DNA of 64,000 nt from Massilia sp. 9I (GCF_902506415.1 NZ_LR733275.1:4249856-4313855), one strand, 5' to 3'. Shown: positions 1 through 9,345, counted from the first letter of the stretch. Notes: generated from the letters alone by a model not told the origin. Made by a program: numbers and translations.

Positions 1-85
1 TATCGAAAAGCGTAATGTTGTTTTGTGGACACTTGGACGTTTCAAACGGTTATCAACCAGAGTGGGCCCATGTGAGAGTAAGCGT

Positions 86-742
86 ATGAAAAAAAGCAAA
101 GTTGGCAGTACTCTACCGATGCCCGGCATGCCACCGGAACACGACGATACGCTCGGTAACATCAGCCCGGCTTCTTCCGGACTGAACCTTGCCAACCACT
201 TCCTGATCGCGATGCCCTCGATCCAGGATCCGATCTTTGGCGGCACCGTCGTCTACATCTGCGAGCACAACGAAAAGGGCGTGCTCGGGGTGGTGATCAA
301 CAAGCCGACCGACATGACGATGGAAGTCCTGTTCGATCGCGTCGACCTGAAGCTGGCGCCGGGGCTGCGTTCCTCGGTGGTGGAGCAGCCGATCATGTTC
401 GGCGGCCCGGTCCAGGACGACCGCGGTTTCGTCCTGCACACGCCCAGCGGACGCTACTCGTCCTCGGTCACCGTCACCGACGACGTCGCCTTTACCACCT
501 CGATCGACGTGCTCGAAGCCGTCGCCAGCGGCAGCGGCCCGCACCGCATGCTGGTGTCGATCGGCTACGCCGGCTGGAGCCCGGGCCAGCTCGAGGAAGA
601 AATTCTGCGCAACGGCTGGCTCACCGTGGGCGCCGACGCCAAGGTCCTGTTCGACCTGCCGATCGAGGAACGCTATACCGCCGCCATCAAACTGCTGGGA
701 ATCGACCCGCTCATGCTCGCGACCGAAGCCGGCCATGCGTAA
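86..742 (+). CDS. yqgE: YqgE/AlgH family protein
   Basis: Protein of 218 aa from the YqgE/AlgH (DUF179) family, a small soluble fold widespread in proteobacteria whose biochemical role is unsettled. The family core is clear: NHFLIAMPSI near the N-terminus, then GTVVYICEHN and GVVINKPT, and later FGGPVQ and GYAGWSPGQLEEE. An in-frame start further upstream at 23 would add 21 residues unlike the family, so the ATG at 86 (MKKSK) is preferred. It sits 15 bases before yqgF and heads the yqgE-yqgF-pyrR-pyrB-pyrC' run, a common order in gamma- and betaproteobacteria that suggests co-transcription. Family assignment is firm; function is not. Confidence 0.93.
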   Translation: MKKSKVGSTLPMPGMPPEHDDTLGNISPASSGLNLANHFLIAMPSIQDPIFGGTVVYICEHNEKGVLGVVINKPTDMTMEVLFDRVDLKLAPGLRSSVVEQPIMFGGPVQDDRGFVLHTPSGRYSSSVTVTDDVAFTTSIDVLEAVASGSGPHRMLVSIGYAGWSPGQLEEEILRNGWLTVGADAKVLFDLPIEERYTAAIKLLGIDPLMLATEAGHA

Positions 743-757
743 GGGGTGCATGCCCTG

Positions 758-1150
758 ATGGCCGAAATTGTTTTTGGCTTCGATTTTGGAGTCAAGCGTA
801 TAGGTATTGCCATGGGCAACACCTTGACTGGGCAAGCCCAACCGTTGACCGTCATCAAGGCGATCGACAACGCCACCCGTTTCCAGGTCATCGGCGACCT
901 GATCAATGAATGGAAGCCGGCCCGCCTCATCGTGGGCGAGCCCTTCCATCCCGACGGCGCCGAGCACGACATGACCTTGCGCAGCCGGCGCTTCGCCAAC
1001 CAGCTCCACGGCCGCTTCAGCCTGCCCGTCGAACTCGTCGACGAGCGCTATTCGTCCGTCGTCATCCCGCAAAAGCGCGGCGAGATCATCGACGCCAAGG
1101 CGGCCGCCATCATTTTGCAACAATACTTTGACTCCCATGCCAACATCTAA
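758..1150 (+). CDS. yqgF: Putative pre-16S rRNA nuclease YqgF (RuvX)
   Basis: YqgF/RuvX family RNase H-fold nuclease of 130 aa, implicated in 5' maturation of 16S rRNA and historically called a putative Holliday junction resolvase. The first motif FGFDFGVKRIGIA carries the catalytic Asp. VGEPFHPDG and VDERYSS follow, and the C-terminal IIDAKAAAIILQ supplies the last acidic residue. An in-frame GTG at 746 is possible, but the ATG at 758 gives the usual family N-terminus. The 3' end overlaps the start of pyrR by 14 bases, which suggests translational coupling. Confidence 0.93.
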   Translation: MAEIVFGFDFGVKRIGIAMGNTLTGQAQPLTVIKAIDNATRFQVIGDLINEWKPARLIVGEPFHPDGAEHDMTLRSRRFANQLHGRFSLPVELVDERYSSVVIPQKRGEIIDAKAAAIILQQYFDSHANI

Positions 1151-1673
1151 TCAAGCGTACGACGCGGAAGCGCTGTACCGCGAGCTGCTGGGCCAGGTCC
1201 GCGCGGGCCTGGACGGCGTGCCCGACGCCGCCATCGTCGGTATCCACTCCGGTGGCGCCTGGCTGGCCGAGCGCCTCGCGCGCGACCTCGATCTCACCGC
1301 CCGCTTCGGCACCATCGACGTCTCGTTCTACCGCGACGACTACGCCAAGAAGGGCCTGCATCCGGACGTCAAGCCGACCCACATCCGCTTCGCGGTGGAT
1401 GGCGCCACCGTGGTGCTGGTGGACGACGTGCTGCAGACCGGCCGCACCGTGCGCGCTGCGATCAACGTGCTGTTCGACTACGGCAGGCCAAGCTGCATCC
1501 GGCTGGCGGCCCTGGCCGACCGCGGCGGGCGCGAGCTGCCGGTGGCGCCCGACTACGTCGGCACCCGCGCCGAACTGGCCCCGCACCAGTCGCTGTGCCT
1601 TCAGCGCGGCGACGACGGCCAACTCTCGCTGACCATTGAAGAAGACTCGTCCGACAATGCCGAAACTGTTTAA
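1137..1673 (+). CDS. pyrR: Bifunctional pyr operon regulator / uracil phosphoribosyltransferase PyrR
   Basis: PyrR family phosphoribosyltransferase of 178 aa. The PRPP-binding loop is visible as [13 protein letters not shown], with the upstream [14 protein letters not shown] and the [10 protein letters not shown] segment typical of PyrR. In Gram-positive bacteria PyrR binds pyr mRNA. In proteobacteria the same protein sits next to pyrB and may act mainly as a uracil phosphoribosyltransferase; a regulatory role here is inference. A TTG at 1128 is in frame, but the ATG at 1137 (MPTSNQ) is more natural. It overlaps yqgF upstream and pyrB downstream, so the three genes are tightly packed. Confidence 0.92.
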   Translation: MPTSNQAYDAEALYRELLGQVRAGLDGVPDAAIVGIHSGGAWLAERLARDLDLTARFGTIDVSFYRDDYAKKGLHPDVKPTHIRFAVDGATVVLVDDVLQTGRTVRAAINVLFDYGRPSCIRLAALADRGGRELPVAPDYVGTRAELAPHQSLCLQRGDDGQLSLTIEEDSSDNAETV

Positions 1674-2634
1674 CAACCCGCAACTGAACAAGAACGGCGA
1701 GCTGCAGCACCTGCTCACCATCGAGGGCCTGCCGAAGTCGGTGATCAACCACATCCTCGACACCGCGTCGAGCTTCGTGGGCATCTCGGACCGCGAGGTC
1801 AAGAAGGTGCCGCTCATGCGCGGCAAGAGCGTGTTCAACCTGTTCTTCGAAAACAGCACCCGCACCCGCACCACCTTCGAGATCGCGGCCAAGCGCCTGT
1901 CGGCCGACGTCATCAACCTGAACATCCAGGCCTCCTCGGCCAGCAAGGGCGAGTCGCTGCTGGACACCATCGACAACCTGTCGGCCATGCACGCCGACAT
2001 GTTCGTGGTGCGCCACTCGCAGTCGGGCGCGCCTTACCTGATCGCCAAGCACCTGATCGAGACGAACCAGTCGCACGTGCACGTCGTGAACGCCGGGGAC
2101 GGCCGCCACGCGCACCCGACCCAGGGCCTGCTCGACATGTACACGATCCGCCACTACAAGAAGGACTTCACCAACCTGCGGGTGGCGATCGTCGGCGACA
2201 TCCTGCACAGCCGCGTGGCGCGTTCGGACATCCACGCGCTGACGACCCTCGGCGTGCCGGAAGTGCGCGCCATCGGCCCGCACACCCTGCTGCCGGGCGG
2301 CCTGGCCGAGATGGGCGTGCGCACCTTCACCAACATGGACGAAGGCCTGAAGGACGTCGACGTCATCATCATGCTGCGCCTGCAGAACGAACGCATGAGC
2401 GGCGCGCTGCTACCGTCGGCCCAGGAATACTTCAAGAGCTACGGCCTGACCCCGGAGCGCCTCGCGCTGGCCAAGCCGGACGCGATCGTGATGCACCCGG
2501 GCCCGATGAACCGCGGCGTCGAGATCGACTCGGCGGTGGCGGACGGCAGCCAGGCGGTGATCCTGCCCCAGGTGACCTTCGGCATTGCGGTGCGCATGGC
2601 TGTGATGAGTATTTTGGCGGGAGGCAGGACTTGA
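1657..2634 (+). CDS. pyrB: Aspartate carbamoyltransferase catalytic chain
   Basis: Aspartate carbamoyltransferase of 325 aa, which condenses carbamoyl phosphate with L-aspartate in the second step of pyrimidine synthesis. The carbamoyl-phosphate loop [12 protein letters not shown] is intact, as are [11 protein letters not shown], the HPTQGLLD segment, MLRLQNERM and the C-terminal [10 protein letters not shown]. The ATG at 1657 lies inside the 3' end of pyrR, giving a 17-base overlap. The stop codon overlaps the TTG start of the next gene. No pyrI regulatory chain is present. The neighbouring inactive-looking dihydroorotase suggests a class A (dodecameric PyrB-PyrC') ATCase as in Pseudomonas. 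Confidence 0.97.
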   Translation: MPKLFNNPQLNKNGELQHLLTIEGLPKSVINHILDTASSFVGISDREVKKVPLMRGKSVFNLFFENSTRTRTTFEIAAKRLSADVINLNIQASSASKGESLLDTIDNLSAMHADMFVVRHSQSGAPYLIAKHLIETNQSHVHVVNAGDGRHAHPTQGLLDMYTIRHYKKDFTNLRVAIVGDILHSRVARSDIHALTTLGVPEVRAIGPHTLLPGGLAEMGVRTFTNMDEGLKDVDVIIMLRLQNERMSGALLPSAQEYFKSYGLTPERLALAKPDAIVMHPGPMNRGVEIDSAVADGSQAVILPQVTFGIAVRMAVMSILAGGRT

Positions 2635-3926
2635 AAATCGCACGGATGAAACTTCATATCAAGAACGGGCGAGTGATCGACCCGGCGAACGGCATCGACG
2701 CCACCCAGGACCTGTTCATTGCCGACGGCGTGATTGCCGCCCTCGGCACTGCCCCTGACGGCTTCAGCGCCGACCAGACCATCGATGCGAGCGGCCTGGT
2801 AGTCGCCCCCGGCCTGGTCGACCTGTCCGCGCGCCTGCGCGAGCCGGGCTACGAATACAAGGCGACGCTCGAATCGGAGATGAAGGCGGCAATGCAGGGC
2901 GGCGTGACCACCCTGGTGTGCCCGCCGGACACCGATCCCGTGCTGGACGAGCCGGGCCTGGTGGAGATGCTCAAGCACCGCGCGCGCATCCTGGACCAGG
3001 CCAATGTGCACCCGCTGGGCGCGCTGACCATGGGCCTGAAGGGCCAGGCGCTGACCGAGATGGCCGAGCTCACGGAGGCCGGCTGCATCGGCTTCTCGCA
3101 GGCCGAGGAACCGGTGCTCGACACCACCGTGCTGCTGCGCGCCATGCAGTACGCGAAGACCTTCGGCTACACCGTCTGGCTGCGTCCGCAGGACGCCCAC
3201 ATCGGCCGCGGCGGCGTGGCCCATAGCGGCCCGCTGGCCTCGCGCCTGGGGCTGTCGGGCGTGCCGGTGATGTCCGAGACCATCGCCCTGCACACCATCT
3301 TCGAGCTGATGCGCGCCACCGGCGCCCGCGTGCACCTGTGCCGCATGTCCTCCGCAGCCGGCCTGGCCTTGGTGGCCGCGGCCAAGAAGGAAGGCCTGGC
3401 GGTCAGCTGCGACGTCGGCGTGCACCACCTGCACATGACCGACGCGGATATCGGCTTCTTCGACCCGAATGCGCGCTTCAACCCGCCGCTGCGCAGCCAG
3501 CGCGACCGCGACGCGATCCGCAATGCGCTGCTGGACGGCACCGTGGACGCGGTCTGTTCCGACCACACCCCGGTCGACGACGACGAGAAGCTGCTGCCCT
3601 TCGCCGAGGCGACCCCGGGCTCGACCGGCCTGGAGCTGCTGCTGGCCCTGAGCCTGAAATGGGCGGAAGAGCAGAAGAGCAGTGAAGCGCTGTCGCAGGC
3701 GCTGGCCAAGGTCACGGTCGAGGCGGCGCGCATCGCCGGCCTGCCGGCCGGTACGCTGTCGGTCGGCGCCGCGGCGGACGTGGTGCTGTTCGATCCGGAC
3801 GCGCGCTGGAAGGTCGAGCGCAAGGCACTGGCCAGCCAGGGCAAGCACACGCCTTTCCTCGGCTACGAGCTGGCCGGGCAGGTGCGCGCCACGGTCGTGC
3901 GCGGCCGCGTGGCCTTCCAGCGTTAA
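2631..3926 (+). CDS. pyrC: Dihydroorotase-like protein PyrC' (probably non-catalytic)
   Basis: Class I dihydroorotase homologue of 431 aa, but the metal site is degraded. The usual DxHxH before LREPG reads D64-L-S66-A-R68, so both histidines are lost. The later HxED-type histidine is R185 (RPQD), and the second His of the HxCH motif is R238 (HLCRMS). SDHTP at 310-314 is kept. This matches the known non-catalytic PyrC' of pseudomonads, which assembles with PyrB rather than hydrolysing dihydroorotate, so an active dihydroorotase should be encoded elsewhere. The TTG at 2631 overlaps the pyrB stop and has GGGAGG six bases upstream. The ATG at 2646 (MKLHIKNGR) is the alternative start but lacks a good ribosome site. 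Confidence 0.9.
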   Translation: MKIARMKLHIKNGRVIDPANGIDATQDLFIADGVIAALGTAPDGFSADQTIDASGLVVAPGLVDLSARLREPGYEYKATLESEMKAAMQGGVTTLVCPPDTDPVLDEPGLVEMLKHRARILDQANVHPLGALTMGLKGQALTEMAELTEAGCIGFSQAEEPVLDTTVLLRAMQYAKTFGYTVWLRPQDAHIGRGGVAHSGPLASRLGLSGVPVMSETIALHTIFELMRATGARVHLCRMSSAAGLALVAAAKKEGLAVSCDVGVHHLHMTDADIGFFDPNARFNPPLRSQRDRDAIRNALLDGTVDAVCSDHTPVDDDEKLLPFAEATPGSTGLELLLALSLKWAEEQKSSEALSQALAKVTVEAARIAGLPAGTLSVGAAADVVLFDPDARWKVERKALASQGKHTPFLGYELAGQVRATVVRGRVAFQR

Positions 3927-3956
3927 GCAGGGCGGGCCGCTCGTCGTTCGCCTGTC

Positions 3957-4694
3957 GTGAAGATCCGGCTAGCTCTGCGCCTGGCGCGCGTCGTGGTCCA
4001 CCTGGTGGCGGGCCTGGCGACGAGCGCGCTGGCTTTCCCGCTCGTCTCGCTTCGCACGCGCGAGCGCCTGACGCGGCGCTGGTCGCGTAAACTCCTCGGG
4101 CTGTGCCGCGTTAGCGTCGAGCAGACGTCCGGCGCCCCCGTGCTCGAGCATGCGCTGATCGTCGCCAATCACGTCTCCTGGCTCGACATCTTCGTCATCA
4201 ACGCGCTGCACCCTTGCCGTTTCGTGGCCAAGGCCGAGATCCGCTCCTGGCCGGTGCTGGGCTGGCTGGCGGCCGCCGCCGGCACCGTCTTCATTGCGCG
4301 CGGCAACCGGCGCGAGCTGCGCCACATCTTCAAGGGCCTGGTCACGGTATTGCAGGAGGGGCAGCGCGTCGCCCTGTTCCCGGAAGGGACCACCGCCCAG
4401 CAAGGCCAGGTGCTGCCCTTCCACGCCAACCTGTTCGAGGCCGCCGTCGACGCCAGGGTGGCGGTGCAGCCCTATGCGCTGTCCTACGTCGACGCGGCCG
4501 GCGCCTTCCACCCGTCGGTCGACTACGTCGGCGAGACCACCTTCGTGGACAGTCTGTTCACGATCCTGCAAGGGCCGCCCGTGGCCGCTCGCCTGCAATG
4601 CCTGGCGCCGATCGATGCCGCCGGCGCACACCGCCGCGAGCTGGCGCAGGCGGCGCAGGACGCCGTGGCGGCCGCGCTGCGCTCTGATATGTAA
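3957..4694 (+). CDS. 1-acyl-sn-glycerol-3-phosphate acyltransferase family protein
   Basis: PlsC-type acyltransferase of 245 aa. An N-terminal hydrophobic segment (about residues 8-28) is followed by the acyltransferase block NHVSWLDIF (HX4D) and FPEGTT, with HANLFEAAV further on. It probably transfers an acyl chain to lysophosphatidic acid or a related lysolipid at the inner membrane. The GTG at 3957 is the only good start. It follows pyrC' by 30 bases and may be the last gene of that operon. A second PlsC-type gene lies at 14.8-15.5 kb, so which one is the housekeeping PlsC cannot be decided here. Confidence 0.88.
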   Translation: MKIRLALRLARVVVHLVAGLATSALAFPLVSLRTRERLTRRWSRKLLGLCRVSVEQTSGAPVLEHALIVANHVSWLDIFVINALHPCRFVAKAEIRSWPVLGWLAAAAGTVFIARGNRRELRHIFKGLVTVLQEGQRVALFPEGTTAQQGQVLPFHANLFEAAVDARVAVQPYALSYVDAAGAFHPSVDYVGETTFVDSLFTILQGPPVAARLQCLAPIDAAGAHRRELAQAAQDAVAAALRSDM

Positions 4695-4787
4695 AACGTA
4701 TCACAGAGCAATAAATCATATATTGGACAACTCACAGCAGAGGCGGCACGCTGGTGCTTTGCTTCGTGCCGTCCAGAGGAGACCAAT

Positions 4788-6650
4788 ATGCCCACCTACC
4801 GTTCCCGCACCACCACCCAGGGCCGCAACATGGCCGGCGCCCGCGCCCTGTGGCGCGCCACCGGGATGAAGGACGGCGACTTCGAGAAACCGATCATCGC
4901 CGTGGTGAACTCCTTCACCCAGTTCGTCCCCGGCCACGTGCACCTGAAGGACCTGGGCCAGCTGGTCGCACGCGAGATCGAGGCAAGCGGTGGCGTGGCC
5001 AAGGAATTCAATACCATCGCGGTCGACGACGGCATCGCCATGGGCCACGGCGGCATGCTGTACTCGCTGCCTTCGCGCGATCTGATCGCCGACTCGGTCG
5101 AGTACATGGTGAACGCCCACTGTGCCGACGCCATGGTCTGCATCTCGAACTGCGACAAGATCACGCCGGGCATGCTGATGGCCGCGATGCGCCTGAATAT
5201 CCCGGTGGTGTTCGTCTCCGGCGGCCCGATGGAGGCCGGCAAGGTGGTCAAGGTGGTCAACAACGACCGCAAGATCATCAAGCTGGACCTGGTGGACGCC
5301 ATGATCAAGGCCGGCGACAGCAGCGTGTCGGACGCCGACGTGGCGGAGATCGAGCGCTCGGCCTGCCCGACCTGCGGCTCCTGCTCGGGCATGTTCACCG
5401 CGAACTCGATGAACTGCCTGACCGAGGCCCTGGGCCTGTCGCTGCCCGGCAACGGCACCATCGTCGCTACCCACGCCGACCGCAAGGAACTGTTCCTGCG
5501 CGCCGGCCGCCTGATCGTGGAAGTCGCCAAGCGCCACTACGAACAGGACGATTATTCGGTGCTGCCGCGCTCGATCGCCACCAAGGCCGCCTGGGAAAAC
5601 GCAATGGCGCTGGACGTCTCGATGGGCGGCTCGACCAACACCGTGCTGCACCTGCTGGCGGCGGCGCACGAGGCGGGGGTGGACTTCACCATGGCCGACA
5701 TCGACCGCATCTCGCGCAAGGTGCCCTGCCTGTGCAAGGTGGCGCCGATGACCGACAAGTACCACATCGAGGACGTGCACCGCGCCGGCGGTATCGTGTC
5801 CATCCTGGGCGAACTGGCGCGCGCCGGGCTGCTGGACACCTCGCTCCCCACCGTGCACAGCGCCACGATGGGTGAGGCGATCGAAAAATACGACATCAAG
5901 CGCAGCGACGATCCAAGCGTGCACCAGCTGTTCCGCGCCGCGCCGGGCGGCGTGCCGACCCAGGTCGCCTTCTCGCAGTCCGAGCGTTTTGACACCAACG
6001 ACCTGGATCGCAGCAATGGCTGCATCCGCGACCGCGCGCACGCCTACTCGCAGGACGGCGGCCTGGCGGTCCTGTACGGGAACATCGCCGAGAAGGGCTG
6101 CATCGTGAAGACGGCCGGTGTTGACGAGAGCATCCTGAAGTTCTCCGGCAAGGCGCGCGTGTTCGAAAGCCAGGACGCGGCGGTGGAAGGCATCCTGGGC
6201 GACACCGTGCACGCAGGCGACGTCGTCATCATCCGCTACGAAGGCCCCAAGGGCGGTCCTGGCATGCAGGAAATGCTGTACCCGACCTCGTACATCAAGT
6301 CCAAGGGGCTGGGCAAGGCCTGCGCGCTGTTCACCGACGGGCGCTTCTCGGGCGGCTCATCGGGCCTGGTGATCGGCCATGCCTCGCCGGAAGCGGCCGA
6401 AGGCGGCGCGATCGGGCTGGTGGAAGAGGGCGACATCATCGACATCGATATCCCGGCGCGCACCATCAACCTGCGCGTCAGTTTCGAGGAACTGGCGCAC
6501 CGCCGCGCGAAGATGGAAGAGCGCGGCGCGGACGCGTGGCAGCCGGTGGGACGTGAGCGCTACGTGTCGCAGGCGCTGCAGGCCTACGCGGCGCTGACCA
6601 CGTCGGCGGACCGCGGCGCGGTGCGCGACCTGTCCCAGCTCAAGCGATAA
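4788..6650 (+). CDS. ilvD: Dihydroxy-acid dehydratase
   Basis: IlvD of 620 aa, the long E. coli-like form, dehydrating 2,3-dihydroxy-acids to 2-keto acids in isoleucine, valine and pantothenate synthesis. It is colinear with the enterobacterial enzyme: [20 protein letters not shown] at the start, [12 protein letters not shown] and [11 protein letters not shown] with the Fe-S cysteines, and TDGRFSGG near the C-terminus. By family knowledge this type carries an oxygen-labile [4Fe-4S] cluster. A ribosome site AGAGGAGA precedes the ATG. It has its own 93-base upstream region and a hairpin terminator 9 bases after the stop. Confidence 0.98.
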   Translation: MPTYRSRTTTQGRNMAGARALWRATGMKDGDFEKPIIAVVNSFTQFVPGHVHLKDLGQLVAREIEASGGVAKEFNTIAVDDGIAMGHGGMLYSLPSRDLIADSVEYMVNAHCADAMVCISNCDKITPGMLMAAMRLNIPVVFVSGGPMEAGKVVKVVNNDRKIIKLDLVDAMIKAGDSSVSDADVAEIERSACPTCGSCSGMFTANSMNCLTEALGLSLPGNGTIVATHADRKELFLRAGRLIVEVAKRHYEQDDYSVLPRSIATKAAWENAMALDVSMGGSTNTVLHLLAAAHEAGVDFTMADIDRISRKVPCLCKVAPMTDKYHIEDVHRAGGIVSILGELARAGLLDTSLPTVHSATMGEAIEKYDIKRSDDPSVHQLFRAAPGGVPTQVAFSQSERFDTNDLDRSNGCIRDRAHAYSQDGGLAVLYGNIAEKGCIVKTAGVDESILKFSGKARVFESQDAAVEGILGDTVHAGDVVIIRYEGPKGGPGMQEMLYPTSYIKSKGLGKACALFTDGRFSGGSSGLVIGHASPEAAEGGAIGLVEEGDIIDIDIPARTINLRVSFEELAHRRAKMEERGADAWQPVGRERYVSQALQAYAALTTSADRGAVRDLSQLKR

Positions 6651-6658
6651 ATCCACGG

Positions 6659-6680
6659 ACGGGCGGCGTCGCCGCCCGTT
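6659..6680. terminator. Hairpin terminator between convergent ilvD and apaH
   Basis: Perfect 9-bp stem ACGGGCGGC / GCCGCCCGT with loop GTC, followed on the + strand by TTCACTTTTT. It lies between the ends of two convergent genes and directly abuts the apaH stop, so it likely stops ilvD transcription and may work in both directions. Confidence 0.65.
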
Positions 6681-7538
6681 TCACTTTTTCCCGCTGTGTT
6701 CCCGGTACTCGGGACAATCGACCTGCAGCAGCGAGCGGTCGTCCAGGCACACCGCCGTCAGCTTCCCTCCCCACACGCAGCCGCTGTCGAGTCCCACGAG
6801 ATTCGGTCGCAGCACCAGGCCCAGCGCCGACCAGTGGCCGAACACCACGGTGACGTCGCTGGTACGCCGCTGCGGCAGGTCGAACCACGGCACCAGGCCG
6901 GAACCCTCCGGACCGCGCTCGCTTTCCTTGTGCAGGAAATCCATGCTGCCGTCCGGCGCACAGAGGCGCATGCGGGTGAGCGCGTTGACGATGCAGCGCA
7001 GGCGCGCGATGCCGCTCAAGCTGTCGTCCCACTGGTTCGGCTCGTTGCCGTACATCTGGCTGAGAAAATCGATCCAGCCGTCGCCGCGCAGCGTGCTTTC
7101 CACTTCGTGCGCCAGTGCCATCGTCTGCTGCGCATCCCACTGCGGCGCGACGCCGGCGTGCACCAGCAGGTGGGCGTCGACGAACATCGCCAGCGGGCGC
7201 TGGCGCAGCCAGGCGATCAGCTCATCGCGGTCGGGCGCGGCGAGGATGTCCTCCAGCGTATCGGAACGGCTGGCGCGCTGCGCACCGACCGCCACCGCGA
7301 TCAGGTGCAGGTCGTGGTTGCCGAGCAGCGCTTCGACGCGGCCGGGATGCGCTTCGGACAGCGCCTTCATGCGGCGCAGCGCGGTCAAGGAATCGGGACC
7401 GCGGTTGATCAGGTCGCCCACAAAAAGGATGCGCGGTTCGGCGGGGCCGTGGCCATGCGCGTCTTCGATGATGCGTTCGATCAGGAGTTGGGCTTCGTGG
7501 GCGCAGCCCTGCAGGTCGCCGATGGCGTAAGTTCTCAT
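6681..7538 (-). CDS. apaH: Symmetrical bis(5'-nucleosyl)-tetraphosphatase
   Basis: ApaH of 285 aa, a metallophosphoesterase that splits Ap4A symmetrically into two ADP (and is known to remove Np4 RNA caps). Signatures are YAIGDLQGC at the N-terminus (GDxxG), FVGDLINRGPDS (GDxxDRG-like) and LLGNHDLHL (GNHD), with HAGVAPQW and VVFGHWSALG later. The start chosen is the ATG giving MRTYAIGDLQG; 14 further in-frame upstream residues look non-native. It is a single gene on the minus strand, convergent with ilvD. Confidence 0.96.
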   Translation of the reverse strand: MRTYAIGDLQGCAHEAQLLIERIIEDAHGHGPAEPRILFVGDLINRGPDSLTALRRMKALSEAHPGRVEALLGNHDLHLIAVAVGAQRASRSDTLEDILAAPDRDELIAWLRQRPLAMFVDAHLLVHAGVAPQWDAQQTMALAHEVESTLRGDGWIDFLSQMYGNEPNQWDDSLSGIARLRCIVNALTRMRLCAPDGSMDFLHKESERGPEGSGLVPWFDLPQRRTSDVTVVFGHWSALGLVLRPNLVGLDSGCVWGGKLTAVCLDDRSLLQVDCPEYREHSGKK

Positions 7539-7847
7539 GTTGTTCTTATCTGGTTCGGTGGTGCGGGATGCCGCGGGCATTTGCGGATACTAAATGATTT
7601 CGCGCAGGGACGCAGCGACGCGGACATATTAGACGCCGCCCGCGCGCGCGAAACTGCGCGCGATACGCCAATCGATGCAGCGCGAATTTGATCCAGTTGA
7701 AGGCCCGGTGCAGAATCGCATTTCGCTCCTGATCCGCTCGCTTAATCCGGTACAATGGGCCACCATTCCAACGATAAGAGTGCCGTCATTTTTTCTGCGG
7801 AGTCGACTGCGGAAAAAGACTCACAGTGTGCACCGAAAGAATAATAA
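7539..7847. other. Intergenic region between divergent apaH and a sugar-phosphate transferase gene
   Basis: About 309 bases with no convincing gene, falling from GC-rich to clearly AT-richer towards the right. A TACAAT at 7751-7756 could be a -10 box but has no good -35 partner. The heptamer CTGCGGA occurs twice, at 7795-7801 and 7807-7813. The last bases before the next ATG (GAATAATAA) carry only a weak ribosome site. Confidence 0.5.
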
Positions 7848-8948
7848 ATGTTCTCCTTTTTCGTCAGTTTCGTATCCTGTGCGCTGCTGACTCTGCTAGT
7901 GATTAAGTATGCGAAGCGCAATGGTACGGCGCTCGACATGGATTATGGCGGCGTCCAGAAGTTCCACACGCATCCGGTCGCGCGTATCGGCGGCGTGCCG
8001 ATCTATCTCGCGGTCTTAATCACCGCCGCCATTTCGGCATGGCGCGAACCATCGCTCGGACCCTGGCTCGGACCTTTGCTCGGATGCGCCTGCATTGCGA
8101 TGGCGGGCGGTATCGTCGAAGACTACACGGGCCACGTTTCACCAGCGCGCCGCCTGCTGCTCACGATGCTCGCGGCCTTATTCGCGTATTACCTGCTCGG
8201 CGCAAAACTGGTGCGCCTCGATCTGCCATGGGGCGTGCTGCCGCTGCAATTGAACTGGGTGGTGCTGCCGCTGACCGTGCTCGCTGTCGCCGGTATTGCG
8301 AATGCCGTGAATATCATCGACGGATTCAATGGGCTCGCCAGCATGGTCAGCATTTGCATGCTGCTGTCGCTGGCTTATGTCGCGCTGCAGGTGGGCGATA
8401 TGTTCGTGCTGGTGACGGCGCTGATCGTCGCCGGCGCAACTGCCGGTTTCCTGATCTGGAATTATCCGGTGGGCCTGATTTTCCTCGGCGACGGCGGCGC
8501 CTACTTCATCGGCTTCATGCTGGGCGAACTGGCGCTGCTGCTGGTGATGCGCAATCCCGGCGTGTCCACCTGGTACGCCGCGCTGCTGCTGCTTTATCCC
8601 GCATTCGAAACGATATTCTCCGCATACCGCCGCATGTTCGTGCGCGGTAAATCGCCGGCGCTGCCGGATGGAATTCATCTGCACAGTTTGATATTCCGCC
8701 GCATCGTGCAATGGACGGTGGGGCCACGCGAAGCGCGCGCACTGATGAAACGGAACGCGCGCACGTCACCATATTTATGGCTGTTTTCCTTGATGGCGGT
8801 CATTCCGGCGACCGTGTTCTGGAAAAACACCGGCGTGCTCATTTTCTTCAGCTTGTTGTTTATAATCAGTTACCTCTGGTTATATGCGCGTATCGTTCGA
8901 TTTAAGTCGCCCCGTTGGCTTTTCCTGCACAAGAAAAAGCGGAATTAA
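7848..8948 (+). CDS. Glycosyltransferase family 4 (WecA/MraY-like) polyprenyl-phosphate sugar-1-phosphate transferase
   Basis: Polytopic membrane protein of 366 aa with about ten hydrophobic segments, from the WecA/TagO/MraY superfamily that moves a (N-acetyl)hexosamine-1-phosphate onto undecaprenyl phosphate to start a surface glycan. Motifs seen are GGIVEDYTG in place of the usual DD motif, NAVNIIDGFNG, FLGDGGAYFIGF and HLHSLIFRR. The first motif reads E-D instead of D-D, as in some WecA-like subfamilies. No other glycan-assembly genes adjoin it, and its codon use and GC appear lower than its neighbours, so it may be an orphan initiator or an acquired gene. Substrate unknown. Confidence 0.85.
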   Translation: MFSFFVSFVSCALLTLLVIKYAKRNGTALDMDYGGVQKFHTHPVARIGGVPIYLAVLITAAISAWREPSLGPWLGPLLGCACIAMAGGIVEDYTGHVSPARRLLLTMLAALFAYYLLGAKLVRLDLPWGVLPLQLNWVVLPLTVLAVAGIANAVNIIDGFNGLASMVSICMLLSLAYVALQVGDMFVLVTALIVAGATAGFLIWNYPVGLIFLGDGGAYFIGFMLGELALLLVMRNPGVSTWYAALLLLYPAFETIFSAYRRMFVRGKSPALPDGIHLHSLIFRRIVQWTVGPREARALMKRNARTSPYLWLFSLMAVIPATVFWKNTGVLIFFSLLFIISYLWLYARIVRFKSPRWLFLHKKKRN

Positions 8949-8969
8949 AATATTGGTGTTAATATGCTG

Positions 8970-8990
8970 CGAGATTTGGTGAGTATCTCG
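8970..8990. repeat. Inverted repeat in the leader of the H-NS-like gene
   Basis: CGAGAT (8970-8975) and ATCTCG (8985-8990) form a perfect 6-bp inverted repeat 38 bases before the H-NS-like start. It could be an operator or a leader hairpin. No U-run follows, so it is not a classical terminator. Confidence 0.3.
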
Positions 8991-9027
8991 CCGTGCTGTT
9001 TTAACCTTTACTTACGAGGGAATCAAG

Positions 9028-9345
9028 ATGGATCTGTCTAATATGTCCGTAGGCGATTTGCGCAACCTGCAGGAACAAATCAAGCAGGAGATGAAGAAGC
9101 GCGAAGCGCAAGAAGTGCAAAAGGCGCGCGAACAGATTCTGGCGATCGCGCAGGGCGTCGGCCTGCCCCTCAAGGACCTGCTGGCTACCGCTGGCCGCGG
9201 CAACTCGACCAAGGGTAATTCGGTGGCAGTGCGTTATCGCCATCCGGACAATGCTTCGCAGCAGTGGACCGGCCGTGGCCGCCAGCCGAAATGGGTCAAG
9301 GAATGGGTCGAAGGCGGCAAGTCGCTCGACAAGCTGCGCGTTTGA
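9028..9345 (+). CDS. H-NS family nucleoid-associated protein
   Basis: Small histone-like protein of 105 aa. Residues 1-35 form a charged helix or coiled coil suited to dimerisation. The C-terminal 35 residues hold the H-NS DNA-binding core with YRHPDN, WTGRGRQPKW and LDKLRV, where WTGRGRQP corresponds to the AT-hook-like loop of H-NS. Such short H-NS-like proteins (BpH3/MvaT-independent type) are common in Burkholderiales and silence AT-rich DNA. The ATG at 9028 is preceded by ACGAGGGA. It is monocistronic in appearance. Confidence 0.93.
   Translation: MDLSNMSVGDLRNLQEQIKQEMKKREAQEVQKAREQILAIAQGVGLPLKDLLATAGRGNSTKGNSVAVRYRHPDNASQQWTGRGRQPKWVKEWVEGGKSLDKLRV

Noticed and set aside
113-1138. 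Long antisense open frame opposite yqgE and yqgF
   Set aside because: High GC keeps stop codons rare on the reverse strand. The frame mirrors the codons of two recognised genes, is very His/Asp/Arg-rich and matches no family.
2439-3848. 469-codon antisense open frame opposite pyrC'
   Set aside because: Composition (Arg, Gln, His-rich) is that of a shadow frame; pyrC' on the + strand has clear homology motifs.
4716-6212. 498-codon antisense open frame opposite ilvD
   Set aside because: Shadow of a strongly conserved gene, with no recognisable domain or ribosome site.
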